This document shows positions 7,354 through 15,229 of a DNA stretch of 64,000 nucleotides, in pieces (the first letter of the stretch is position 1; each line of letters starts with the position of its first letter). Source of the stretch: Actinoplanes sandaracinus (GTDB taxonomy: Bacteria; Actinomycetota; Actinomycetes; Mycobacteriales; Micromonosporaceae); assembly GCF_030009775.1 (NCBI RefSeq), contig NZ_JASCTH010000021.1, positions 62,001 to 126,000 on the forward strand. The letters run 5' to 3'. Position numbers and translations under genes: made by a program. The notes beneath the pieces are model-generated. The model was given only the letters and a program-made list of their open reading frames with translations. It did no database searches and had not been told where the DNA came from.

Positions 7354-8598
7354 ATGAGCGAACCGGATCAGGGGCGATGGTTCGAGCCGCTGCGCGCGAT
7401 CCTGGACCGCTCGCATCTGTGGACCCCGGACGACGTCACACGATCGGTCAACGCCGCCCTCGCCGGGTTGGGCATGCGCGTGCGGATCTGGCTGATCGAC
7501 TACGAGCAGGTGCTGTTGCGCGCTCTGCCCGAACCCGGCCGGGAGACCCCGGAACCGGTGCCGATTGACGGCTCCCTGGCCGGGCGCGCCTTCTCCCGGG
7601 TGGTCTCGGTGCCGGCCGGCGAGGACGGGCGCCGCCGGTGGTGGGTGCCGATGGTGGACGGCACCGACCGTCTCGGCGTGATCGAGTTCGCGACGCCCGC
7701 CGACGCCGACGGCGACGAGCGGCTCGTGCGGAACTGCGAGATGATCACCGGGCTCATCGGGCACCTGATCGCCACCATCACCCAGCGCGGCGACGCTCTG
7801 GAAACGGCGCGCAGGTCCCGCCCGATGTCCCCGGCCTCGGAGTTGTTGTGGCGCCTGTTGCCGCCGCTGACCGCCAGCACCGACCGTGTCGTCACGAGCG
7901 CCGTCCTGGAGCCGAGCTACGAGGTCGGCGGAGACGGCTTCGACTACAGCATCGACGACACGACAGCGAGCCTGCTCATCCTGGACGCGGTGGGACACGG
8001 GCTGCGGGCCGGGCTGGCGTGTGCCGTCACGCTGGCGGCGGTCCGGGCCGCCCGGCTCGCCGGCGGTGGGCTGTACGAACAGGCCCGCGCCGCCGACGCG
8101 GCTCTGCTGGAGCAGTTCCCGGACAGCCGATTCGCCACCGCGGTGCTCGCCGAGCTGGATCTGGGCTCCGGCCGGCTGCGATACATCAACGCCGGGCATC
8201 CGGCGCCGCTGCTGCTGCGCGGTGGCCGGCTGGTGCGGGAGCTGTCGGCCGGCCGGCGGATGCCTCTGGGCCTCGACGATGCCGCCGTCGAGATCGCTGA
8301 GGAGACCCTGGAACCGGAGGACCGGCTGCTGTTCTACACCGACGGGGTGACCGAGGCCCGCGCCCGTGACGGCGACCGGTTCGGCCTATCCCGTCTCGTC
8401 GACCTGGTCCGGCAGCACGAGGCCGCCGGACTGCCGGCGCCGGAGACCCTTCGCCGCCTCGCGCACGCCGTACTGGATCATCAGGTGGGACCGCCGGCCG
8501 ACGACGCCACCCTGATGCTGGTGCAGTGGTCCACGCCTGCGGCATTGAACACAGTCCCCGGCGCGGGGACGACGACGCGAGAGGACCAGGACGGCTGA
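7354..8598 (+). CDS. RsbU-type serine phosphatase (GAF-like + SpoIIE PP2C)
   Basis: 414 residues. Residues about 20-150 look like a GAF-type sensor. Residues about 190-395 are a PP2C/SpoIIE phosphatase: LEPSYEVGGDGFDYS (first metal-binding Asp), LLILDAVGHGLRAGL (D-x-x-GHG signature), RLRYINAGHPAP, and LLFYTDGVTEAR with PPADDATLMLV at the end. Such enzymes dephosphorylate STAS-domain anti-anti-sigma factors and so release sigma factors in the general stress response. The stop overlaps the ATG of the STAS gene, which is therefore its probable substrate. A promoter-like TACGCT sits just upstream. The in-frame ATG at 7354 is preferred over upstream alternatives because the promoter box would fall inside a longer version. 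Confidence 0.9.
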   Translation: MSEPDQGRWFEPLRAILDRSHLWTPDDVTRSVNAALAGLGMRVRIWLIDYEQVLLRALPEPGRETPEPVPIDGSLAGRAFSRVVSVPAGEDGRRRWWVPMVDGTDRLGVIEFATPADADGDERLVRNCEMITGLIGHLIATITQRGDALETARRSRPMSPASELLWRLLPPLTASTDRVVTSAVLEPSYEVGGDGFDYSIDDTTASLLILDAVGHGLRAGLACAVTLAAVRAARLAGGGLYEQARAADAALLEQFPDSRFATAVLAELDLGSGRLRYINAGHPAPLLLRGGRLVRELSAGRRMPLGLDDAAVEIAEETLEPEDRLLFYTDGVTEARARDGDRFGLSRLVDLVRQHEAAGLPAPETLRRLAHAVLDHQVGPPADDATLMLVQWSTPAALNTVPGAGTTTREDQDG

Positions 8599-8960
8599 TG
8601 ATGGACCCATTCCTCACGGTCACCACCACCATCGTGGGGGAGCGTGCCACGGTGCTGTCGGCCACCGGCGAGATCGACGGGGACAGCCGGAAGATCCTCG
8701 GCGAGGCCGCCGACGCGGCGATCGCGGCCGGTCAGCACCGGCTCGTGATCGACCTGACGGGGGTGACGTTCTGCGACTCCGGCGGGCTGAGCCTGTTCGT
8801 GGAACTCCACCGGAGGATCACCGCCCTCGGCGGGGAGTTGCGGCTGGCGGGCCTGCGGGAGATGGTCGCCACGGTCGTCCGGGCCACCAACCTCGACCGG
8901 CTGCTGCTGCTGTATCCGACCGTGGACGAGGCGGTGGAGGCGTCCCGGCATGCCGGTTGA
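8598..8960 (+). CDS. STAS-domain anti-sigma factor antagonist
   Basis: 120 residues, a single STAS domain. The key loop reads GVTFCDSGGLSLF, with Ser in the D-S-x-G position that is phosphorylated by RsbW-type kinases in this family. The phosphorylated form is inactive; dephosphorylation by the phosphatase encoded just upstream would free it to bind an anti-sigma kinase. The start ATG at 8598 shares bases with the upstream stop (TGATG); a second ATG at 8601 is also possible. No anti-sigma kinase is encoded next to it, so the kinase partner is elsewhere, possibly among the proteins with an HATPase domain such as the one at 33559-37257. Confidence 0.9.
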   Translation: MMDPFLTVTTTIVGERATVLSATGEIDGDSRKILGEAADAAIAAGQHRLVIDLTGVTFCDSGGLSLFVELHRRITALGGELRLAGLREMVATVVRATNLDRLLLLYPTVDEAVEASRHAG

Positions 8961-9080
8961 ACGTCCGCCGCTCCGATTGGTCTCCTCGCACGGGAGAGTC
9001 CTGCCGCTGACCCCTCAGCCGTAGCCCGACAGGTCATCGGCCGTCGGTAGCACGTCTGAGCGACGCCTGGACATGGACGA

Positions 9081-9107
9081 GGGCCCCGGCGTGAAACACC
9101 GGGGCCC
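9081..9107. terminator. GC hairpin terminator after the phosphatase/STAS pair
   Basis: A perfect 9-bp stem, GGGCCCCGG pairing with CCGGGGCCC, with a 9-base loop, stands 120 bases after the STAS stop. There is no U-tract, as is usual in high-GC actinobacteria. Confidence 0.6.
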
Positions 9108-9617
9108 GGGTTGTGGGTCGATAACACCATTTACCGACAGGTTCGTCGGCTTGCCTTGTCCGCGCCCGCCGTCTTTGACGGCTCAGGGCGCGAGGATCGC
9201 GAATTCTTGACCGGTGACCACCTCTCGTTCGATGGAAACTGCGGTGTCCGCGCCAGAGTGTGAACAGTGCCCTGGCAGCGGGCGATCCAACGGTGTCCTG
9301 CCCTCCCTTTCCTCTGCTTGCTGTGCTGACTGCCGGTGCCGGAGCCCCCATCCGATTCCATGGCCCCGCGCACGTGCGGCGGACTTGCCTGTCAGGCACG
9401 GCCCCGAGAACAACATTGGCCCTGCCTGCTTCACTTCTCTGCGCCAGCCGTGAGGCCGAGCGAGCCACGACATCTTTCCGGGCCCTGCTTGACGCTCGGC
9501 GTCGGTCGTGCGTCTTTCGTGGATCTCCGTTAGCTTGGATTTCCGCTGGCGACAACAAGAACACTAGCCAGACCAAAACAAAATGTCTAGTACGTCGGGC
9601 ATAGATTTTCTGGTAGG
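9108..9617. other. Gene-free stretch, lower GC
   Basis: About 510 bases without a convincing gene. The GC content falls, especially at 9540-9600 (runs such as CCAAAACAAAATG), unlike the neighbours. Open frames on both strands here give low-complexity Arg/Ser-rich products with no family resemblance. I see no RNA gene. It may hold regulatory sequence or remnants of an insertion. Confidence 0.4.
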
Positions 9618-10334
9618 TCACCCGAGGTTTCGGACTGTGTCGATGGCGCTACCGGCCGCGACCCCCGGTCGGGCCGCCTGGCGGGCGACGGGCCGGGCCG
9701 CCCGAGGGGTCTTCCGGCGCGTCTTCCGGCGGATGATCCACTCCGCGGCCACGGCGTTGATCAGCCAGGCGGCGGCCATGGTGGCGGTCCGGCTGGCCGG
9801 GGTGAACGAACCGGCCGCGGCCATCCAGACGGCCGAGGTGAAGAACTGCGTGCCCGCGCCCATGCCGATCGCATAGCCACGGATCATCCACGCCCGGTGC
9901 GCGGGGAAGTCACGGCGCCGGATCGCGGTGAAACCGAGGATCAGCGACACCACCATGTACGCCACCACGACCACCCGGACGCCGGACAGCACGACACTGT
10001 CGACCTCGGCGGGCGGCAGGAACAGGGTCAGCCACAGGCCGGTCACCGCCGCGACCAGCCCGCACGGGACCAGGATCCGCCCGGCGACGCGATGCCAGCG
10101 GCGGTGGCGACGGCGGAAGGACGGCGCGAACTGGAAGGCGCCGACCACACCGAAGACGATCACGCTGACGATGTGTACCGCCAGCGCCACCGGCGACTGG
10201 ACGACCCGGTCGCCGTCCGGCAGCACCGCGGCGGCGCCGGCCATCTCGGTCAGGCGCAGCGTGCCGGCCGCCGACGGGACGAGGGTGAGCACCAGCAGCC
10301 CGGCCGGGATCAGCCAGTTCGAGGAGAACTTCAT
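9618..10334 (-). CDS. DUF2306 family membrane protein
   Basis: 238 residues with about seven hydrophobic segments (for example WLIPAGLLVLTLVPSAAG, VALAVHIVSVIVFGVVGAFQ, LVAAVTGLWLTLFLPPA). The middle contains FAPSFRRRHRRWHRVAGRI and FPAHRAWMIRGYA, the His/Arg-rich loops typical of DUF2306 proteins, which sit in the cytoplasmic membrane and have no firmly assigned role. The ATG at 10334 starts the hydrophobic N-terminus; the open frame upstream of it is low-complexity and antisense to the kinase gene. It is divergent from the two-component system that follows, which often controls such neighbours, but no direct link can be shown. Confidence 0.8.
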   Translation of the reverse strand: MKFSSNWLIPAGLLVLTLVPSAAGTLRLTEMAGAAAVLPDGDRVVQSPVALAVHIVSVIVFGVVGAFQFAPSFRRRHRRWHRVAGRILVPCGLVAAVTGLWLTLFLPPAEVDSVVLSGVRVVVVAYMVVSLILGFTAIRRRDFPAHRAWMIRGYAIGMGAGTQFFTSAVWMAAAGSFTPASRTATMAAAWLINAVAAEWIIRRKTRRKTPRAARPVARQAARPGVAAGSAIDTVRNLG

Positions 10335-10455
10335 GACGTCGATGCTCGCGGTCGGCGAGCCCGGACTCATCGGAGCAGGGGCCGCTGTCGTACCGGCCGA
10401 AAGTGGGGGAGAGCGGCCGTACTTCAGGCCAATCCGGTGGGCGGTGCGTGCTGCG

Positions 10456-10461
10456 TACGAT
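10456..10461 (+). promoter_or_regulatory. -10 box of a leaderless promoter
   Basis: TACGAT lies 6 bases before the GTG at 10468, with no Shine-Dalgarno sequence in between. It fits the leaderless pattern seen elsewhere in the window. Confidence 0.5.
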
Positions 10462-10467
10462 CGGGTC

Positions 10468-11604
10468 GTGCATGAACCGCTCCGGTCGCTGTGGGCCGAA
10501 CCCCGTCCACCCGGCCCGCCGAAGCGGGTCCGGCGGGACTGGGCGCTGGTCGCCGTGCTGACGCCGGGCGTGCTGGCCGAAGGCCTGCTGCGGCCCGACG
10601 TGCCGGCCCGCGCCGTCACGGTGGCCATGCTGCTGGCGCTGATCCCGGCGCTGCTGTGGCGCCGCACCCGGCCGCTGCTCATGGTCGCGATCGCCTTCAC
10701 CGTCACCGCGCTGGTCCCGCTGTTCACCGGTCACCAGAACGAGCTGGTCAGCAGCGCGTTCCTCCTGCTTCTGCCGTTCGCGCTGGTCCGCTGGGGTTCC
10801 GGCCGGGAGATCGCCGCCGGCGCGGCGCTGATCGGAGTCAAGATCGGACTGTCGGCGGCCGGTTCGCTGAGCCTCACCGACGCGGTCGCCGGCTTCGTGG
10901 TGATGGTCGCGGTGTTCGCCCTGGCCGCCGCCGTGCGGTACCGCGCCCGCCTCCGGGCCCGCGAGCTCGATCAGGTGGCCCTGCTGGAGCGCGAGCGGCT
11001 CGCCCGCGATCTGCACGACACGGTCGCCCATCACGTGTCGGCGATGGCGATCCGCGCCCAGGCCGGGATCGCGGTCGCCCGGACCCAGCCGGACGGCGCG
11101 GTCGACGCGCTGCGCGTGATCGAGGCCGAGGCGGTGCGCGCGCTCAGCGAGATGCGCACCATGGTTCGTGCCCTGCGCGGCAGCGAGCCCGCCGAGCTGG
11201 CGCCGAACCCCGCCATCCCCGACGTCGCCCGGCTGGCCGGCCACTCGCCGGACGGGCCGCACGTCGACGTCGAACTGGCCGGCGACCTCGACGGCATCCC
11301 GCCGACGGTCGGCACCGCGATCTACCGGCTCGCTCAGGAGTCGGTCACGAACGCGCAGCGGCACGCCCGGCACGCCACCCGTATCTCGGTCACCGTCGCC
11401 GCCGACGCGACCATGGTCCGGCTCCGGGTGAGCGACGACGGCGACGGCGGCACCAGGTGGTCCGACGGCTCCGGGCGGTCCGGAGGCTTCGGGATCGCCG
11501 GCATGCGGGAACGCGCGGGCCTGCTCGGTGGCACCTGCGAGGCCGGCCCGAACCCGGGGCGCGGCTGGACCGTCACCGCTGCTCTGCCGCGTGCCGCCGC
11601 ATGA
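10468..11604 (+). CDS. NarL-type sensor histidine kinase
   Basis: 378 residues. Roughly four to six membrane helices occupy residues 25-165 (for example FVVMVAVFALAAAVRYRARL). Then comes the HisKA_3 box ERERLARDLHDTVAHHVSAM with the phospho-accepting His in LHDTVAHH, and a HATPase domain with AQESVTNAQRHARHAT (N box), VSDDGDGG and GFGIAGMRERAGLLGG (G boxes). It would sense a membrane or envelope signal and phosphorylate the response regulator encoded next, whose ATG overlaps its stop. GTG at 10468 is chosen for its position after the TACGAT box; the frame is open upstream but antisense to the DUF2306 gene. The signal is unknown. Confidence 0.9.
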   Translation: MHEPLRSLWAEPRPPGPPKRVRRDWALVAVLTPGVLAEGLLRPDVPARAVTVAMLLALIPALLWRRTRPLLMVAIAFTVTALVPLFTGHQNELVSSAFLLLLPFALVRWGSGREIAAGAALIGVKIGLSAAGSLSLTDAVAGFVVMVAVFALAAAVRYRARLRARELDQVALLERERLARDLHDTVAHHVSAMAIRAQAGIAVARTQPDGAVDALRVIEAEAVRALSEMRTMVRALRGSEPAELAPNPAIPDVARLAGHSPDGPHVDVELAGDLDGIPPTVGTAIYRLAQESVTNAQRHARHATRISVTVAADATMVRLRVSDDGDGGTRWSDGSGRSGGFGIAGMRERAGLLGGTCEAGPNPGRGWTVTAALPRAAA

Positions 11605-12260
11605 CGATCCGGGTGCTGGTCGCCGACGACCAGGAGATCGTCCGGACCGGGCTGACGATGATCCTCAACGCCGAGCCGGACCTCGAAGTCGTGGGCCAGG
11701 CCGCCGACGGGCTGGAGGCGGTGGCGCTGGCCGGGCGGCTGCGGCCGGACGTGTGCCTGTTCGACATCAGGATGCCGGGCGTGGACGGCATCGAGGCGAC
11801 CCGCCGGCTCGCCGGGCCCACGGTCGCCGACCCCCTCGCGGTCGTCGTGATCACCACGTTCGACCTCGACGAGTACGTGTACGCGGCTCTGCGTGCCGGG
11901 GCCCGCGGGTTCCTGCTCAAGGACGCCGGATCAGCCCTGCTCGGCCAGGCCATGCGGGCCGCCGCCGGCGGTGACGCGCTGATCGCCCCGAGCGTGACCA
12001 CCCGGCTGCTGAAGGCGTTCGCCGACGCGGGCCCCTCCGCACCGGGCCGTCAGCCGATCGACCCGCTGACCGGCCGGGAGGAGCAGGTGCTGGTCGCGGT
12101 GGCCCGGGGCCGCACGAACACCGAGATCGCCGCCGATCTACACATCAGCCTGAGTACGGTGAAGACGCACATCGCGAGCCTGATGGCCAAACTCGGGGCC
12201 CGCAACCGGGTCGAGATCGCGATGTGGGCGTACGAGACGAACCGTGTCCGTTTTCCCTGA
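11601..12260 (+). CDS. NarL/LuxR-family response regulator
   Basis: 219 residues. The receiver domain (1-125) has the acidic pair in VLVADDQEIV, the phosphorylated Asp in VCLFDIRMPGVDG, Thr in VVITTFDLDEY and Lys in FLLKDAG. The C-terminal LuxR helix-turn-helix covers about 150-215 (LTGREEQVLVAVARGRTNTE then IAADLHISLSTVKTHIASLM). It is the cognate regulator of the kinase encoded upstream, with a 4-base ATGA overlap. Target genes cannot be read from sequence; autoregulation and control of the divergent DUF2306 gene are plausible. Confidence 0.93.
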   Translation: MTIRVLVADDQEIVRTGLTMILNAEPDLEVVGQAADGLEAVALAGRLRPDVCLFDIRMPGVDGIEATRRLAGPTVADPLAVVVITTFDLDEYVYAALRAGARGFLLKDAGSALLGQAMRAAAGGDALIAPSVTTRLLKAFADAGPSAPGRQPIDPLTGREEQVLVAVARGRTNTEIAADLHISLSTVKTHIASLMAKLGARNRVEIAMWAYETNRVRFP

Positions 12261-12302
12261 CGCTGGCGTCCGTCTTCTGCGAGAAGCGGCCGAGGCCGGG
12301 GA

Positions 12303-12539
12303 TCAGCTGCCGGAGTTGGCGCGGATCCAGCCGTAGGCGACGGCGACCACGATCAGCCCGAGCACCGCGCCGAAGCGGATCAGCGCGAACGTGGCGCTGA
12401 ACGCCTTCTTGCGGGCCCCGGGCAGGTCGGTGTTCGCCTTCTTCCAGCCGGCCCGCGCGCCTTTGCTGCCGTCGATCAGACGAGCCAGCCGCATCCCGAT
12501 GAAGAGCGCGATGATCGCGCCGAGGATGAACCCGCCCAC
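12303..12539 (-). CDS. Small two-helix membrane protein
   Basis: 78 residues. Two hydrophobic helices (GGFILGAIIALFIGMRLARL at the start and FGAVLGLIVVAVAYGWI near the end) flank a basic loop, KGARAGWKKANTDLPGARKK. The GTG at 12539 is preceded by AAGGAGG with 5 bases spacing, which is the best start. A longer version from TTG 12623 would add two copies of a 10-residue repeat (PGRLDPARKA, PGRLDPALKE) encoded by the upstream direct repeat, but has no ribosome site. Function unknown. Confidence 0.6.
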   Translation of the reverse strand: MGGFILGAIIALFIGMRLARLIDGSKGARAGWKKANTDLPGARKKAFSATFALIRFGAVLGLIVVAVAYGWIRANSGS

Positions 12540-12553
12540 CCACGCCTCCTTCA

Positions 12554-12607
12554 GAGCCGGATCCAGCCTTCCGGGAGCTTTCCGAGCCGGATCCAGCCTT
12601 CCGGGAG
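12554..12607. repeat. Perfect 24-bp direct repeat, 30-bp period
   Basis: Two identical 24-bp copies at 12554-12577 and 12584-12607 (each containing GGATCCAGCCTTCCGGGAG) lie just upstream of the small membrane protein gene. The 30-bp period is a multiple of three and the units stay in frame with that gene, so they could be an old N-terminal extension or a promoter-proximal duplication. Confidence 0.9.
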
Positions 12608-12743
12608 TGACGGTGGGTGTCAATGCGTCGATGTGGTCGTTGTCCGGTCAGCCGTCCTCGTCATGCCGCCCACCGCCGACGCCGCTCCTGGGATAGTGGA
12701 CCGGCGCCGCTACCGTCGGGTGCGGCGTGAAGGGGGCGCGGAC

Positions 12744-13373
12744 ATGCAACCGCACGACGCGAGCGTGAGGTCACGCGAGGTCTGGGACAGACTGGCCGGC
12801 CGCTACGACCGGGACATCCGGTTCCTCGAGGCGAAACTGTTCACCGGAGGCCGCGAGTGGGTCTGTTCGAGGGCCGCCGGCGATGTTCTCGAAGTGGCCG
12901 TCGGCACCGGCCGTAACCTCGACTTCTACCCCGGTGACGTGCGGCTGACCGGTCTCGAGCTGTCGCCGGCGATGCTCGCCGTCGCACGCCGGCGCGCCGC
13001 CGGACTCGGCCGTCCCATCGCGCTGCACGAGGGTGATGCGCAGGCTCTGCCGTACCGGGACGCGTCGTTCGACACCGTGGTCTGCGTCCTGTCGCTGTGT
13101 GCCATCACCGACGCCGGCGTCGCGCTGGCCGAGATGCGCCGGGTGCTGCGCCCCGGTGGCCGGCTCCTGCTGCTCGACCATGTCGCGGGCACCCGGGCGG
13201 CCGTCCGGGCGGTGCAGTGGCTCGCCGAGCGTGTCACCCTGCCCTTGCAGGGCGAGCACCTGACCCGGCGCACCCTGCCGATGGTGCGGGCCGCCGGGTT
13301 CGACGTCGTCGAACAGGAGCGGCTCAAGGCCGGGATCGTCCAGCGGATCCACGCCCGCAAGCCCGCCGGCTGA
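12744..13373 (+). CDS. Class I SAM-dependent methyltransferase (UbiE/Methyltransf_11 type)
   Basis: 209 residues. Motif I is VLEVAVGTGRNLDFYP (glycine-rich SAM-binding loop), followed by LTGLELSPAMLAVAR (acidic residue contacting the SAM ribose), EGDAQALPYRDASFDTVVCV (motif II/post II) and VLRPGGRLLLLDHV. These define a ubiquinone/menaquinone-type or phospholipid-type small-molecule methyltransferase. Substrate unknown. AGGGGG lies about 7 bases before the ATG at 12744, which decides the start among several in-frame candidates. Stands alone, ending in a hairpin shared with the convergent STAS gene. Confidence 0.85.
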   Translation: MQPHDASVRSREVWDRLAGRYDRDIRFLEAKLFTGGREWVCSRAAGDVLEVAVGTGRNLDFYPGDVRLTGLELSPAMLAVARRRAAGLGRPIALHEGDAQALPYRDASFDTVVCVLSLCAITDAGVALAEMRRVLRPGGRLLLLDHVAGTRAAVRAVQWLAERVTLPLQGEHLTRRTLPMVRAAGFDVVEQERLKAGIVQRIHARKPAG

Positions 13374-13407
13374 CCTGGCGGGTGACGGCGCTGCGGACGG
13401 TCTCTCC

Positions 13408-13427
13408 GAGCCGCCGACCGGCGGCTC
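13408..13427. terminator. Hairpin between convergent genes
   Basis: GAGCCGCC and GGCGGCTC form a perfect 8-bp stem with a 4-base loop between the methyltransferase stop and the stop of the STAS gene. It can serve both strands. Confidence 0.6.
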
Positions 13428-13428
13428 C

Positions 13429-13929
13429 CTAGTCGACGCCCAGCGGAGAGGTCTCCCCGTAGAGCAGCCGGGTCAGATAGACGACCGAGGGTGCGGGGCG
13501 GACGAATTCGCAACTGACCGCATGGCCGATCGCATACTGCTGTGTGCCGAGCAGAACGCGGAGGCCGGCGAGATCGCAGAACTCGACCCGGGCGAGATCG
13601 ATCACGACATGCTGCGCCGCATGGGCATTGATCAGATCGCGGAGCCGGGTCTGGAGAGACCGCGCGTTGGCGGCGTGAATCTCCCCCGTCAGACCGATCG
13701 TGACGCGGTTCCGGTCCTCCCGCACCGTCAGGGAGGCGGCGCCGCCCGACCAAGCCGCCGCATCGGAGACCCACACGCCGTCCAAGTTCACGCCTGGTGT
13801 CTCCGTGGCGACGTCCTCGTCGGCCCGGCGCTGTGGGTGGCTGCCCTCGGCCACGCTACGAACGCCCTCGCCGGCGTCATGGCCGACGGGAAATGGGCGG
13901 TGGAACTCCTGCGGCCCCGAGTTCGTCAT
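13429..13929 (-). CDS. STAS-domain protein lacking the phosphorylatable serine
   Basis: 166 residues. About 65 N-terminal residues are polar and without a recognisable fold. The last 100 form a STAS domain: VTIGLTGEIHAANARSLQ, HVVIDLARVEFCDLAGLRVL, and a C-terminal helix region. In active anti-anti-sigma factors the loop reads D-S/T-x-G; here it is CDLAGL, so the usual phosphorylation site is replaced by Leu. Such a protein would be insensitive to an RsbW-type kinase, or have a non-sigma role. The ATG at 13929 is the best of several poor start choices; GTG codons further downstream are possible. Confidence 0.7.
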   Translation of the reverse strand: MTNSGPQEFHRPFPVGHDAGEGVRSVAEGSHPQRRADEDVATETPGVNLDGVWVSDAAAWSGGAASLTVREDRNRVTIGLTGEIHAANARSLQTRLRDLINAHAAQHVVIDLARVEFCDLAGLRVLLGTQQYAIGHAVSCEFVRPAPSVVYLTRLLYGETSPLGVD

Positions 13930-14179
13930 GGACGACAACCCGGCGGCGGCCCGTCCCCATCTCCCGTCGGACGAGTAATCACTCGGCAGCCTTACGGTGC
14001 GATCGCCGAACACAGCGGGGCTCCTCTCCAACGCAGTCCCAAGGTCCTTTCGGCACCAACGGACCTACTCTCCCCACCGATCCCGGCTCCACACCACGGT
14101 AGAAATACGGAGGTCTGTACGGAACTTTCACGCCAGGCTCGTACTGACCCTTACGAGTGGATGTGTTGACGGCGTGGAG

Positions 14180-14330
14180 CGGGCCGAGTGGGATGGAGAC
14201 GCGGCGCGGTAGCCGGTGCCCCCCGCCGCAGCGGTCCCACAGCCGGACGCCGGCGAGGGCCCACCGTGACGAGCCGATCGTCGCAACGGATCGCACCCGG
14301 GTACCCCCATGTCCACGGCTGTCGCGAGGC
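14180..14330 (+). promoter_or_regulatory. GC-rich leader of the ABC operon, possibly a structured riboswitch-like RNA
   Basis: The 520 bases between the STAS gene and the ABC operon hold no gene. Within 14180-14330 there are short blocks in the order GGTAGCCGGTG, GCGGTCCC, CCGGCGAG and GACGAGCC, reminiscent of the order in actinobacterial cobalamin riboswitches. The diagnostic core (CCGCCACTGT-like) is not present, and the base pairing I can draw is poor. I therefore treat this only as a candidate structured leader. The neighbouring transporter is of a class that can carry nickel or cobalt as well as peptides, which would fit. Confidence 0.2.
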
Positions 14331-14449
14331 CGTTGGCGTCTCCACGGCCCTGCACCGGCACCGCGGAGTCTGACCGAACAGGAACAGGTGATCGCCATGG
14401 GCGCCGCCGCATCAGCGCGACCGGGCCGCGGGATCGACAGGACATCGCC

Positions 14450-15229
14450 GTGACGCCCGCCGGGCTGAGGATCGCCGATGTGACGGTGCGCTTCGGCGCC
14501 CGGGTGGCCGTCGACGGAATCGACCTCGCTGTCGGCCCCGGCGAGGCGGTCGGGTTGATCGGCGGTTCCGGATCCGGCAAGACGACGATCGCGCTCGCCG
14601 TGCTCGGACTGCTGCCGGCCGGTGCCCGGGTCACCGGAAGCATCACCGTGGCGGGCGTGGAGGTGGTCGGCGCGGACGATCGTGATCTTCGGCGGCTGCG
14701 CGGGCGCCAGGTGTCGTTCGTCGGCCAGGACGCGCTCACCGCGCTGCACCCGTTGATGACGGTCGGCCGGCAGGTGTCGATTCCGTTGCGGCGGCACCTC
14801 GGTCTGTCCGGCCGGGCGCTGACCATGGCGGCGGTCGCGTTGCTGGAACGGGTGGATCTGCCCGTGCGCGTCCTGCGGGCGTACCCGGCGCAGCTGTCGG
14901 GTGGCCAGCGGCAACGGGTGGCGATCGTGTTCGCGATGGCGTGCCGGCCGGCGCTGCTGATCGTCGACGAGCCCACCAGCGCGCTCGACACGACGACGCA
15001 GGCCGGTGTTCTGGAGCTGCTGCGCACACGGCACCACACCTCCCTGCTGTTGATCAGCCATGACATCGCGGTGGTGAGTCAGGTGTGCGCACGGCTGGTG
15101 GTCGTGCGACAGGGCCGGGTGGTGGAACAGGGGAACACCACCCGGGTGCTGGCCAGGCCCACCCACGCGTACACCCGTGAGCTGGTGGCGGCGGCTCAGG
15201 CGCTGAGCGGCGGGACGGGCGCACCGTGA
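14450..15229 (+). CDS. Peptide/nickel-type ABC importer ATPase (DppD/NikD-like)
   Basis: 259 residues. Walker A is GGSGSGKTT, the signature is QLSGGQRQRV, Walker B is LLIVDEPTSALD, and the H loop is LLISHDIAV. The Q-loop region SFVGQDALTALHPLMTVGRQ is typical of the oligopeptide/nickel branch of importers. It powers uptake through the fused permease encoded downstream and pairs with the second ATPase. GTG at 14450 has AGGA about 7 bases upstream; the longer frame from 14309 lacks a ribosome site. The next gene begins with GTGA, overlapping this stop by 4 bases. The C-terminus is shorter than in many DppD proteins and lacks the iron-sulfur or tail cysteines seen in some. Confidence 0.9.
   Translation: MTPAGLRIADVTVRFGARVAVDGIDLAVGPGEAVGLIGGSGSGKTTIALAVLGLLPAGARVTGSITVAGVEVVGADDRDLRRLRGRQVSFVGQDALTALHPLMTVGRQVSIPLRRHLGLSGRALTMAAVALLERVDLPVRVLRAYPAQLSGGQRQRVAIVFAMACRPALLIVDEPTSALDTTTQAGVLELLRTRHHTSLLLISHDIAVVSQVCARLVVVRQGRVVEQGNTTRVLARPTHAYTRELVAAAQALSGGTGAP

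Noticed and set aside
9034..9621. 195-codon minus-strand open frame in a gene-free region
   Set aside because: Arg/Ser-rich composition, no ribosome site, runs through the terminator hairpin.
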